A DNA stretch of 64,000 nucleotides from Brevibacterium siliguriense (GTDB lineage Bacteria > Actinomycetota > Actinomycetes > Actinomycetales > Brevibacteriaceae): positions 930,001 to 994,000 of the forward strand of contig NZ_LT629766.1 of NCBI RefSeq assembly GCF_900105315.1, read 5' to 3'. The notes under the pieces were generated by a model. It made no database searches, was not told the DNA's origin, and saw only the letters and a program-made list of their open reading frames with translations. The stretch's first letter is position 1. Each line of letters opens with the position of its first letter. Made by a program: the position numbers and the translations under genes. Positions 17,464 through 25,532 of this stretch are shown here, piece after piece.

Positions 17464-19286
17464 GCAAGCAGAAATACGAGCAGACCGCTTCCGCGACCGG
17501 CAGCATCCTCGACGTCGACGGACTCGACGTCACCTTCTCCACCGACGGTGGGGACGTCCACGCCGTCAAGGACGTGTCGCTGAGCGTCTCACCAGGTGAG
17601 GTGCTGGCGATCGTGGGTGAGTCGGGGTCCGGCAAGACCGTGACCGCCCGGTCCATCCTCGGGCTGCTGCCCGAGACGGCGCAGCGCTCCGGCGCCATCG
17701 TCATCTCCGGACAGAATGTTCTCAGCGTCTCCGCCGACAAGCTGCGGGCCATGCGCGGCCGGGATGTGGCGATGGTCTTCCAGGAGCCGTCGACGGCTCT
17801 CAACCCCGTCTACACGGTCGGGTGGCAGATCGCCGAAGGTCTGCGCGCCCACGATCGGAAGGCCAGCAAAGCCGACCTCAAGGCGCGCGTCGTCAAGGCC
17901 ATGCGGCAGGTCGGAATCCCCGATGCCGAAAGCCGTTTTGACTACTACCCGCACCAGTTCTCGGGCGGGCAGAAGCAGCGCATCGTCATCGCCATGGCTC
18001 TGGCATTGGGGGCGAAGCTCATCGTCGCCGACGAACCGACCACCGCCCTCGACGTCACCGTGCAGGCAGAGATCCTCGACCTTCTGCGCGAGCTGAGGGA
18101 CGAGACCGGCACGGCCATCGTGCTCATCACCCACAACATGGGCGTCGTCGCCGACCTCGCCGATCGCGTGGCCGTGATGCTGCGCGGCGACCTCGTCGAA
18201 GTCTCGTCCGTCGAGCAGCTCTTCAACGATCCGCAGGAGCAGTACACGCGCGAACTCCTTGCCGCGGTGCCGCGGATCGGGTCGACCGTGGCCGGCAGTC
18301 GCAAGGCTGCCGCTGCCGAAGCGGAACCCCGGGCCGGTGCGACCGCGGGGGATCCGTCGTCGACGGGTTCCGAGTCGGTCGGCACCGGCTCACCGCGCAC
18401 CGACTCAGCGGGGGAGACCTCGGAGGAGACTGCCTCGGCGAAGGAGAGGGACGCACGCGAATCGATCGTGACCGCGCGCGACCTCGACATCGTCTATCCG
18501 GGCGGAATCGGCAAGTCGGACTTCCACGCGGTGAAGAGGGTCAGCTTCGACATCAAGGCCGGAGAGGTCTACGGACTAGTCGGTGAGTCGGGGTCGGGCA
18601 AGACCACGATTGGGCGCGCGATCGCGGGGCTGACCAGGGCCAGCGGCGGCAGCCTCTCGGTGCTCGGGCACGAGATGGTCGGGTTCAAGGAGCGCGAGTT
18701 CTCGAAGATCCGGCGTCGGATCGGGTTCGTGTTCCAGGATCCTGCGGCCTCATTCAATCCGCACCTGACGATCGGGGAGTGCATCGCCGAACCGTTCGCG
18801 ATCCACCGGCGGGAGATGGCCCAGTCGGAGAGGTCGCAGCGAGTGCTCGAGCTCCTCGATTCCGTGCAGCTGCCGAAGGCATATGCGGCCCGCTATCCGC
18901 ACGAGCTCTCAGGCGGTCAACGACAGAGGGCGTCGCTGGCGCGCGGACTGGCACTCGACCCGGAGCTGCTCATCGCCGATGAGCCGACCTCGGCGCTCGA
19001 CGTGTCCGTGCAGGCGAAGGTGCTCGAACTCTTCGTCGAGCTGCAGAACCGCTTCGACTTCGCGGCCCTGTTCATCAGCCATGACCTTGCCGTGGTCGAT
19101 ATGCTCTCCGACCGCATCGGGGTGCTCTTCCACGGCGAACTGCTCGAAGAGGGCACGGGTGGGCAGGTACTCGGATCACCGGACAACGACTACACGAAGC
19201 GCCTCATCGCCTCGCTGCCGGTCCCGGACCCGAAGGAGCAGGCCGAACGCCGCGAACTGGCAAGAACCTACCGCCCCACCCCCTAA
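17460..19286 (+). CDS. fused dual ATPase of peptide-type ABC importer (DppD-DppF fusion)
   Basis: One 608-residue protein carries two complete oligopeptide-type ABC ATPases that are separate genes in most bacteria. Each half has Walker A (VGESGSGKT), a signature (FSGGQKQRI, then LSGGQRQRA) and Walker B (LIVADEPTTALDVT, then LLIADEPTSALDVS). A ~60-residue low-complexity Ala/Ser/Thr/Gly/Glu linker around residues 280-340 joins them. The first half ends in the substrate-side extension typical of DppD. The fusion fixes a 1:1 ratio of the two ATPases. The gene ends at the base of an inverted repeat that is interrupted by an IS element. Confidence 0.94.
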   Translation: MSKQKYEQTASATGSILDVDGLDVTFSTDGGDVHAVKDVSLSVSPGEVLAIVGESGSGKTVTARSILGLLPETAQRSGAIVISGQNVLSVSADKLRAMRGRDVAMVFQEPSTALNPVYTVGWQIAEGLRAHDRKASKADLKARVVKAMRQVGIPDAESRFDYYPHQFSGGQKQRIVIAMALALGAKLIVADEPTTALDVTVQAEILDLLRELRDETGTAIVLITHNMGVVADLADRVAVMLRGDLVEVSSVEQLFNDPQEQYTRELLAAVPRIGSTVAGSRKAAAAEAEPRAGATAGDPSSTGSESVGTGSPRTDSAGETSEETASAKERDARESIVTARDLDIVYPGGIGKSDFHAVKRVSFDIKAGEVYGLVGESGSGKTTIGRAIAGLTRASGGSLSVLGHEMVGFKEREFSKIRRRIGFVFQDPAASFNPHLTIGECIAEPFAIHRREMAQSERSQRVLELLDSVQLPKAYAARYPHELSGGQRQRASLARGLALDPELLIADEPTSALDVSVQAKVLELFVELQNRFDFAALFISHDLAVVDMLSDRIGVLFHGELLEEGTGGQVLGSPDNDYTKRLIASLPVPDPKEQAERRELARTYRPTP

Positions 19287-19308
19287 TTACTACCTGACGG
19301 CGGCCCAG
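19287..19308. terminator. left arm of interrupted terminator hairpin
   Basis: This 22-bp arm starts TTACTACCTGACGGCGG and is a perfect reverse complement of 20734-20755. It begins immediately after the ATPase stop codon. The other arm ends 5 bp before the stop codon of the convergent TetR gene. This suggests a single bidirectional terminator that was split by the IS110 insertion into its loop. Confidence 0.65.
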
Positions 19309-19332
19309 CAACCTCGATCCTTCTATGTCTTG

Positions 19333-20409
19333 TCAAGCGGGTTGAGGAACGGTATCGAGCGCGTTGAGGATCTTGTAGACCCGGCGCGCTAGATACCGTT
19401 TGAGGTTGCGCTTGATCTCCCTCTTGGATTTCTTCGTCGGTTCTTCACCGTAGTGGCGGGCCACGTAGTTCCTGGTCCGTTCGTCATGGACCATTCGGTT
19501 CATGACCACTGTGTGTAGGGCCCGGTTCAACTGCCGATCCCCGCCCCGGTTCAACCGGTGCCGGCGCGTGTTGCCCGACGACGCAGGTATCGGGTTCACT
19601 CCCGCCAGAGCTGCGAACGCGGCCTCGTTCCGCACCCGCCCCGGGTGGGACCACGCGGTGAAGCACACAGCGGCGCTGAATGGGCCGATCCCGGGCTCAT
19701 CCAGCAAGGGTGCGGCCGGACTAGCTTCAACAAGCTCGGTGAGCCTGTCATGGTTGGTCTGCAGATCATCGTTCAAAACGAGGACGCGTTTGGCCAGACG
19801 GATCGCTTCTTCCCGGGCGGTGGACAAGTCGACGTCTTCGTTGCGGGTCCGCCATTTCGCGATCTCGTCGACCTGGTCACTGGTCAATGACTTGCGGGCA
19901 TCGATGCCCAGATCGATGGTGCGCACCAGAGCTGTCAGGGAGTTGATCATCCGAGTCCGTTCCGTGGTCATCGCGTCCCGGGCTGCCAGCAGGACACGCA
20001 GCGCCTGCCGGACACCTTCACCGTGACGCGGCCACCGCAGTTGATCGGCGTCGAGAGGCAATACAGATGCCGCGATCCGGCGGGAATCAAGCTCGTCGCT
20101 CTTACCGACACCGTGGCGGGCTTTGGCATCCATACGCCCGGCTTCGACTACCGGATACCCGGCTGCGGCGATGTGTCCGGTCAGCACCGCACCGTACGAG
20201 GCAGCACCTTCAACGACCCAGAGGGTGTCGAGGTCACCGCTGGTGCGCCTGCCGGCCCAGGTGAGGGCTCGTTTGATTCCTGCTGACGTGGTGGGGAAGG
20301 AACGGGTTTCGACGAGAATTCCAGTGTTGGTGACGATGGAATACACGTGGTTTCTGGCGTGTGTATCAACACCGATGAAGAAACTGTATAAGTGCGCGAC
20401 AATAGACAT
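19333..20409 (-). CDS. IS110-family transposase (bridge-RNA-guided recombinase)
   Basis: This intact 358-residue DEDD/serine recombinase has a RuvC-like N-terminal domain with candidate catalytic residues D15 (GVDTH), E67 (VVEGAASYG), D105 and D108 (GKSDELD), a coiled-coil middle, and the C-terminal Tnp domain (PGIGPFSAA, AGVNPIPASSGNTRRHRLNRGG) with candidate nucleophile S277 or S278. Known IS110 enzymes recombine DNA guided by an RNA from the element end. No frameshift is seen, so the element may be active. The start is ATG 20409. Confidence 0.92.
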   Translation of the reverse strand: MSIVAHLYSFFIGVDTHARNHVYSIVTNTGILVETRSFPTTSAGIKRALTWAGRRTSGDLDTLWVVEGAASYGAVLTGHIAAAGYPVVEAGRMDAKARHGVGKSDELDSRRIAASVLPLDADQLRWPRHGEGVRQALRVLLAARDAMTTERTRMINSLTALVRTIDLGIDARKSLTSDQVDEIAKWRTRNEDVDLSTAREEAIRLAKRVLVLNDDLQTNHDRLTELVEASPAAPLLDEPGIGPFSAAVCFTAWSHPGRVRNEAAFAALAGVNPIPASSGNTRRHRLNRGGDRQLNRALHTVVMNRMVHDERTRNYVARHYGEEPTKKSKREIKRNLKRYLARRVYKILNALDTVPQPA

Positions 20410-20733
20410 AGCGGTTCGAAGCTCCCTGTTTGACCGATGGGTTGCGTGGCCGCTTGCGGCCGGTACCGGTCCGGGTTAGAGATCACTTCGGAACAACACT
20501 GTGATGAGTCACACCCCTGGATTTTCGGGGGGTGGACAGCCTTCTGATCAAGTTACCGATGTGGGCCGAGCTGGTGCCGGCCGCACCATCCATGTGATCG
20601 GACAAATCGAGGGCAAGACACCACGGTGTGGGTCAGCGCGAGGTGGAGTCACGATCACTGGACGGAGAGGCCAACACCTACTCTGCCAGCCAGTCCCAGA
20701 CCAGCCACTGTCAATACTCACAGCGCGAGGTAT
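20410..20733 (-). ncRNA. IS110 left end, predicted bridge RNA region
   Basis: This 324-bp non-coding stretch lies directly upstream of the transposase, where IS110 elements carry their bridge RNA. CAGCGCGAGGT occurs at 20634-20644 and again at the element tip (20721-20731). TGGGCCG at 20562-20568 matches the sequence flanking the insertion. Such internal copies of tip and target sequence are what guide loops would show. The RNA limits and its fold are not established here. Confidence 0.45.
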
Positions 20734-20755
20734 CTGGGCCGCCGTCAGGTAGTAA
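20734..20755. terminator. right arm of interrupted terminator hairpin
   Basis: This arm starts CTGGGCCGCCGTCAGG and is the exact complement of 19287-19308. It lies 5 bp from the end of the convergent TetR gene. With two mismatches the pairing extends six further bases inward (ACCTCG/CGAGGT). A terminal inverted repeat of the element is the alternative reading, but IS110-group elements usually lack one. Confidence 0.65.
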
Positions 20756-20760
20756 GGGGG

Positions 20761-21420
20761 TTAGTGGGTGTCGGCGATGAAGTCGAGCATTCCGGCCTGA
20801 TTGACCGGCAGAGCCAGCAGGCGGTCGAGTTCGGCCTCGTCGGGGTCGATGCCGAGGATGCGCAGCGAGTACTGAGTGAAGTCGCGCTCGATCATGTCGG
20901 GAGTCAGATCGCCCGTCGGCCGGTACCACAGCGAGAGTGAGTTGCAGATCGAGTGGATCGCGCGTGTAGCCAGAGCCGCACTGCTGACGCGGAACGCCCC
21001 CGCGTCGATGCCGGCCTGGACGATATCGCCCATGATTTCGCGAGCCTCCCGCTGGAGGCCCTTGACGCGGACGGCGTTGTCGCCGGTGAGGCGTTCGGTG
21101 TCGCGCAGCAGCACGGTGGAGACCGAGACGTTCTCCATCCGGTAGCGGGCGAGATAGCGCACCGTTACAGCCAGCTGATCGACAGGATCGTCATCGACGT
21201 CGGCGATGACCGCCCGGCAGTGCTCGACGTACCAGGTATACGCTGTGTGGACGAGCTCGTACAGTGCTTCCTGTTTGGACGGGAAGTAGTAGTAGAGCGC
21301 GGAGAGGCTCAGACCTGCTGTCTGTGCGATATCGCGGATGGACGCGCCGTCGAATCCTTTGTCCGCGAAAGTGTCCCGGGCCGAGCGGAGAATATTGTTG
21401 CGGCCGTTGGTTGAGCGCAC
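20761..21420 (-). CDS. TetR-family transcriptional regulator
   Basis: The protein has 219 residues from a GTG at 21420 with AAGGAG upstream. The N-terminal helix-turn-helix is clear (NILRSARDTFADKGFDGASIRDIAQTAGLSLSALYYYFPSKQEALYELV). The C-terminal domain is of the type seen in regulators of fatty-acyl-CoA metabolism such as the KstR2 and FadR-like groups, which is a weak inference. It is divergent from an FMN reductase gene. The 341-bp gap between them holds a strong 40-bp palindrome and TTGAGCGTTCAA, both candidate operators. Confidence 0.85.
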   Translation of the reverse strand: MRSTNGRNNILRSARDTFADKGFDGASIRDIAQTAGLSLSALYYYFPSKQEALYELVHTAYTWYVEHCRAVIADVDDDPVDQLAVTVRYLARYRMENVSVSTVLLRDTERLTGDNAVRVKGLQREAREIMGDIVQAGIDAGAFRVSSAALATRAIHSICNSLSLWYRPTGDLTPDMIERDFTQYSLRILGIDPDEAELDRLLALPVNQAGMLDFIADTH

Positions 21421-21761
21421 GATGACCGGACTCCTTGCCTAGTTTTCCGTCGAAGCCGACTTTTTAACGAACAGTCTTTCACTTGCCCAACGACCTTACA
21501 CGACAGGCGGTCTCTGCGGGCCTGATTTCGCGGGGAATTACGGTATCACCGTGTTCAGTGCCCGGCCCCAACTGAATTCCATGCCCGCCGCAATGAGTGA
21601 CCAGGGTCACTCATTGCGGCGGGAATGATTGAGCGTTCAACCATGTTGGTCAGTGTGGAGCTGCACGCGATCCGGTGCGCCGAGGTCGCAGGCTCTGCCC
21701 GTGAACTCGACCGCCATGGCCGCCCGGCCGGTGGACACCGCTCAACGATTTGAGGACGCAT
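21421..21761. other. divergent intergenic region with palindromes
   Basis: This gap lies between the TetR (minus) and FMN reductase (plus) genes. It contains the 40-bp palindrome at 21584-21623, the dyad TTGAGCGTTCAA at 21629-21640 and a half-site TTAACGAACAGTC near 21463. No open reading frame with real protein character was seen. Confidence 0.5.
21584..21623. repeat. 40-bp palindrome
   Basis: Perfect 19-bp arms (CCCGCCGCAATGAGTGACC and its complement) with a 2-nt AG centre. It has no T-run and lies about 140 bp before the FMN reductase start, so an operator or cruciform site is as likely as a terminator. Confidence 0.75.
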
Positions 21762-22340
21762 ATGCTCAACATTGCCATCATTCCCGGAACTTCCCGCCCG
21801 CAGGCGCTCAACCCGCAGATCGTGAGCTGGGTCGAGCGGCAGCTGGCTTCCAATGATGACGTCCGCGCCGAGGTCGTCGACTTCGGCAGCTTCGACCTGC
21901 CTCTCCTCGACGAGGTGATCCCCGCCGGAGCGAAGATGTACGCCAACGACCACACGAAGGCTTGGGGCGCGAAGCTCGAAGAGTTCGACGCCTTCATCTT
22001 CGTCACCCCGGAGTACAACCATTCGATTTCGGGTTCGCTGAAGAACGCCCTCGACTTCGTTGCCACCGAGTTCAACCACAAGGTCGCCGGCATCGTGAAC
22101 TACGGCGCCGACAAGGGAGTGCGCGCCGCTGAGCACCTGCGCCACATCCTCGCGAACTATAAGCTGGCCGTCGTCCGTGACCAGGCATCATTCTCGATCT
22201 TCACCGACGTCGCCGACGGCACCTTCGCCCCGACCGAAGTCTCTGCCGCCCCGTTCGCATCCATGGTCGACGACATCGTCGCCTGGGGCGAGGCCCTGAA
22301 GTCCGTGCGCGAAGCCCGCGCCGAGGAGCAGGCCGCCTGA
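21762..22340 (+). CDS. NADPH-dependent FMN reductase
   Basis: The protein has 192 residues and a flavodoxin-like fold: IAIIPGTSRPQALNPQI forms the phosphate loop, and FIFVTPEYNHSISGSLKNALDF is the diagnostic FMN/NADPH segment of the azoreductase/ArsH-like NADPH:FMN reductase family. It probably transfers electrons from NADPH to FMN or quinone-like acceptors. GAGGACGCAT precedes the ATG. A terminator follows. The divergent TetR gene may control it. Confidence 0.9.
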   Translation: MLNIAIIPGTSRPQALNPQIVSWVERQLASNDDVRAEVVDFGSFDLPLLDEVIPAGAKMYANDHTKAWGAKLEEFDAFIFVTPEYNHSISGSLKNALDFVATEFNHKVAGIVNYGADKGVRAAEHLRHILANYKLAVVRDQASFSIFTDVADGTFAPTEVSAAPFASMVDDIVAWGEALKSVREARAEEQAA

Positions 22341-22368
22341 GTCTGCCGACAGTGCTGAACTGAGACAG

Positions 22369-22394
22369 GCCCGCCGGTCACCCGACCGGCGGGC
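22369..22394 (+). terminator. terminator after FMN reductase
   Basis: An 11-bp perfect stem GCCCGCCGGTC/GACCGGCGGGC with a 4-nt loop lies 28 bp after the stop codon and is followed by TT. Confidence 0.75.
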
Positions 22395-22539
22395 TTCGTC
22401 GTCCTCGCCGCGACCGACATCATCGGCCTGGTGATCGTCTCCCCGAGGCGGCCCCGCCCGACCGTGCACTGTGACCGTCCCCACGCCTGCGTTAGAGTCA
22501 CAGTGATCAACCGTTCACTCAGCGATGCAAAGGACACCC

Positions 22540-23301
22540 ATGGAACTGAAGAACACCGTCGCCCTCGTCACCGGCGGAGCCTCCGGACTCGGCCGCGCCA
22601 CCACCGAACGCCTCCTGGCCGCCGGCGCCCAGGTCGTCATGGTCGACCTCAACGCCGAGGTCGGTCAGCAGGCGTCAGCAGAACTCGGCGATGCCGCTCA
22701 CTTCGTCACCGCCGACGTCACCAGCGAAGAGCAGGTTCAGGCCGCCGTCGACACCGCCACCGGGCTCGGCGCGCTGCGCGTCGTCGTCAACTGCGCCGGT
22801 GTCGCGACGCCCGGGAAGCTCGTCTCCCGCAAGGGCCCGCTGCCGCTCGAGGCGTTCCAGAAGGTGCTGAACATCAACATCGTCGGCACCGTCAACGTCT
22901 GCCGCCTCGCCGCCGCGGCCATGCAGGAGCAGGAAGCGGAGGGCGAAGAGCGCGGAGTCATCGTCAACACCGCCTCAGTGGCGGCCTTCGACGGCCAGAT
23001 CGGCCAGATCGCCTACTCGGCGTCCAAGGGTGCTGTGGCCGCGGTGACCCTGCCGATGGCCCGCGAACTCGCCGCCTCTCTCATCCGCGTTGTCACCATC
23101 GCCCCCGGCATCTTCGAGACCCCGATGATGGCCGGTCTGCCCGCCGAGGCGCAGGAATCCCTCGGCAAGTCCGTTCCTCACCCGGCCCGACTGGGCAAGC
23201 CCGCCGAATACGCGCAGCTCGTTGAATCGATCGTGGCCAACCCGATGCTCAACGGAGAGACGATCCGCCTCGACGGCGCCATCCGCATGGCCCCGAAATG
23301 A
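22540..23301 (+). CDS. SDR 3-hydroxyacyl-CoA dehydrogenase (type 2, HSD17B10-like)
   Basis: This 253-residue short-chain dehydrogenase would oxidise 3-hydroxyacyl-CoA or a similar alcohol with NAD. The N-terminal [16 protein letters not shown] binds cofactor, the D of MVDLN indicates NAD preference, VVNCAGVA is the second motif and the catalytic S/Y/K set is [37 protein letters not shown] precedes the ATG. The HSD10-like pattern with the acyl-CoA dehydrogenases elsewhere in the window suggests fatty or branched acyl-CoA breakdown, which is an inference. Confidence 0.9.
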   Translation: MELKNTVALVTGGASGLGRATTERLLAAGAQVVMVDLNAEVGQQASAELGDAAHFVTADVTSEEQVQAAVDTATGLGALRVVVNCAGVATPGKLVSRKGPLPLEAFQKVLNINIVGTVNVCRLAAAAMQEQEAEGEERGVIVNTASVAAFDGQIGQIAYSASKGAVAAVTLPMARELAASLIRVVTIAPGIFETPMMAGLPAEAQESLGKSVPHPARLGKPAEYAQLVESIVANPMLNGETIRLDGAIRMAPK

Positions 23302-23315
23302 TCGGCTAGGGGTGC

Positions 23316-23948
23316 TCAGCGATGTGAGTTGACGAGCAGCGCCAGCTGCACCCGCGAGGTCACCTCGAGTTTGTCGAAAATGCGCGCCAAGTGGGTCTTC
23401 ACCGTCGCCGCCGAGACGAACAGCGACCTTGCCACCTGCGCGTTCGTCATTCCCTGTGCGACCGCCTCGGCGATCTCCCGCTCCCTGGTCGACAGTGACG
23501 CGAGCGGATCCCGACCCGGCGCCGAGGCGGTCGGACGAGACGACATCAATGTGGCCAGGGCAGTCGCCGACAGGGTCCGGGTCCCGTCGGCTGCCGCACG
23601 GACGGCATTGATGAGCTCTTCCGGTGGGGTGTCCTTGAGGATGTAGCCGGCGGCCCCGGACTGCAGGGCACGGTGGACGAAATCGTCGGTGCCGAAGGCC
23701 GTGAGCATGAGCACCTGCGGGTGTTCGGGATCGCTCAGCAGGGTCTGTGCCGCTTCGAGCCCGTCGAGGCGGGGCATCCGGATGTCCATGAGCACGAGGT
23801 CGGGACTCAGCCGGCGAGCGAGGTCGATGGCTTCGACTCCGTCGACCGCCTCGGCGATGACCTCGATATCGGTCGCCGCGCCGAGGAGGAGCTTGAGCCC
23901 CGAGCGCATGAGCGATTCGTCGTCAGCGATGATGACGCGGATCGTCAT
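23316..23948 (-). CDS. NarL/LuxR-type response regulator
   Basis: The protein has 210 residues: a receiver domain with D10, phosphoacceptor D55 (LVLMDIRMP) and K105-type GYILKDT, then a LuxR helix-turn-helix (LSTREREIAEAVAQGMTNAQVARSLFVSAATVKTHLARIFDKLEV). It starts at ATG 23948, overlapping the kinase stop codon as ATGA, so the pair is coupled. The partner is the kinase encoded directly upstream. Target genes are unknown. Confidence 0.94.
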   Translation of the reverse strand: MTIRVIIADDESLMRSGLKLLLGAATDIEVIAEAVDGVEAIDLARRLSPDLVLMDIRMPRLDGLEAAQTLLSDPEHPQVLMLTAFGTDDFVHRALQSGAAGYILKDTPPEELINAVRAAADGTRTLSATALATLMSSRPTASAPGRDPLASLSTREREIAEAVAQGMTNAQVARSLFVSAATVKTHLARIFDKLEVTSRVQLALLVNSHR

Positions 23949-25351
23949 GCGTTCTCCTGTTCGTCGGGGGAGTCGATCGTACCGGCAGTTCCAGGGGCGT
24001 CGCCGTCTGTGAAGATGTCGGCATCGACGCGGATGCGGGCACGGAGAGTGAACTCCGGAGTCGTCGTCACGGTGAGATCGCCGCCCATGGCCTCCATTCT
24101 CTCCCGCAGCCCGAGCAGTCCCAACCCGGATCCGGAGACGAGCTGCTGAGCTCCGGCGCGGAAGGCCGGGGCCAGACCTGTGTGCGGATTGCTGGCGACG
24201 AGCACTAGGTGACCGTCGGCCTCATCGAAGCCGACCTTGATCGTCACCGTCTGGCCCGGTGCGTGCTTGACCGCGTTCGTGATCGCCTCCTGGACGAAGC
24301 GGTAGATCGTCGTCTGCTCGAGTGACCCGCACCGGTGGAGCGCCGCGCCTGTCACCGGTTCGAGGTAGCGCAGCTCGGCGGTGTCGCCCCTGGCCGCGAC
24401 GAGGCGGTCGATGTCGGGGTCGATGACCGTGCCCTGATCGTCGCTGCGGAGCATGGTGAGCACCTCCCGGAGTTCGACGCCGGAGCGGCGGGCGGCATCG
24501 GCGATGAGGCGGGCGTTCTCCCGCACCTCGTCGGGGTCGAGGTCCTGTCGCACGGACAGCGCACCGGAGTACATCGCGATGACGGAGAGGTGGTGGGACA
24601 GGGAATCGTGCATATCGCGGGCGATGCCGCGGCGCACCTCGGCGATGGCGCGGTCCTGTCGGGAGCGTTCGCGCAGCAGGGTCTGGGCAGCGGAATCGAT
24701 GAAGCCCTGTTCGCGGGCGCCGCGGATGACGCCGACGATGACGATGACGGCGTAGAGCGTGCTGCCGAAGACGAACACGGGAAGATCGAAGGCCCCTGCC
24801 GCCTGCGGAGTGAGCACATAGGTCGCTGAGAAGGCTGCCAGCGTGGCGGCGAGTGCGACGAAGTCGAGGGCCCAGCTGCGCCTGGCCGACAGCGAGATGA
24901 GCATGATCGAAGCGGCGAAGGCGCCGAGGATGCTGACCGTGCCGAGGAGTATGCCGATGATTCCGGCGGTGACGGGAACCCAGCCGCCCGGACGGCGCTG
25001 CAGTGATTCGACTGAGCCGTCGGCAGCGAGGAACTCATCACCGCCGTGCCCGGTGACTGTGAGGAATTCGCGCAGCTTCTCTGAGGCCAGGACCTTCGGA
25101 CGCAGTTGTTTGCGCGGAATCCGGCGTCCGTCGAAGACGAGGACGATGGGCAGACAGACGAAGGATACGAGCCCGAAGACGATGTGTACGAAGATTTCGG
25201 CACTGAGCGCATCCGCCTCAGCACCGATGGGTTTCGGGTCAGGCCATTGTTTGCCGATGACGATGAAAAGCAGGAGCGCGCCGACGACCGCGGAGATGCC
25301 GGTCCAGAGGAGGGCATGCGCGAGCGGGCGGCGGGCAGGGCGAGGTGTCAC
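23945..25351 (-). CDS. sensor histidine kinase (HisKA_3)
   Basis: This 468-residue membrane kinase has two hydrophobic N-terminal segments, a ~60-residue cytosolic or extracytosolic stretch and about four more membrane helices. The dimerisation box RGIARDMHDSLSHHLSVIAM follows with phosphoacceptor H248, then the HATPase domain (VQEAITNAVKHAPG, GSGLGLLGLRERMEAMGG). The GTG start at 25351 has a TAGGCT -10 box ending 6 nt upstream and no Shine-Dalgarno sequence, so the message is probably leaderless. The signal is not evident from sequence. Confidence 0.92.
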   Translation of the reverse strand: MTPRPARRPLAHALLWTGISAVVGALLLFIVIGKQWPDPKPIGAEADALSAEIFVHIVFGLVSFVCLPIVLVFDGRRIPRKQLRPKVLASEKLREFLTVTGHGGDEFLAADGSVESLQRRPGGWVPVTAGIIGILLGTVSILGAFAASIMLISLSARRSWALDFVALAATLAAFSATYVLTPQAAGAFDLPVFVFGSTLYAVIVIVGVIRGAREQGFIDSAAQTLLRERSRQDRAIAEVRRGIARDMHDSLSHHLSVIAMYSGALSVRQDLDPDEVRENARLIADAARRSGVELREVLTMLRSDDQGTVIDPDIDRLVAARGDTAELRYLEPVTGAALHRCGSLEQTTIYRFVQEAITNAVKHAPGQTVTIKVGFDEADGHLVLVASNPHTGLAPAFRAGAQQLVSGSGLGLLGLRERMEAMGGDLTVTTTPEFTLRARIRVDADIFTDGDAPGTAGTIDSPDEQENA

Positions 25352-25357
25352 CCTTCG

Positions 25358-25363
25358 AGCCTA
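25358..25363 (-). promoter_or_regulatory. -10 box of kinase gene (leaderless, GTG start)
   Basis: TAGGCT on the minus strand is followed by 6 nt and the GTG start at 25351. Confidence 0.45.
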
Positions 25364-25532
25364 CCGGTGAGACGGCGGATGGTCTGTCGCCCGAAAGGAT
25401 GAAATGTGTCCGACAATGGGATCGCAGGCATCCGGCCGACGGCCATCTGACATGCGCATTCATTCGATCGGATGACACGAATCATGCCCTCGGCCGATGG
25501 CGGGCGGCCGTCGGTTTCGAAAGGGTGGAGAC

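Larger units (their letters stand above)
19309..20733 (-). mobile_element. IS110-family insertion sequence
   Basis: The ~1.4-kb element contains one transposase gene, a short right end (about 24 bp after the stop) and a long non-coding left end (about 320 bp before the start). This layout is typical of the IS110 group, whose left end encodes the bridge RNA. The ends were set at the inner edges of the flanking 22-bp inverted repeats. The exact ends are uncertain by several bases because the core dinucleotide cannot be fixed without an empty site. Confidence 0.75.

Noticed and set aside
20634..20731. CRISPR-like direct repeat
   Set aside because: There are only two copies of an 11-mer, with no regular spacers; it fits an IS guide segment better.
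22431..23225. 264-residue Arg-rich frame over the SDR gene
   Set aside because: It is a shadow frame of a clear short-chain dehydrogenase.
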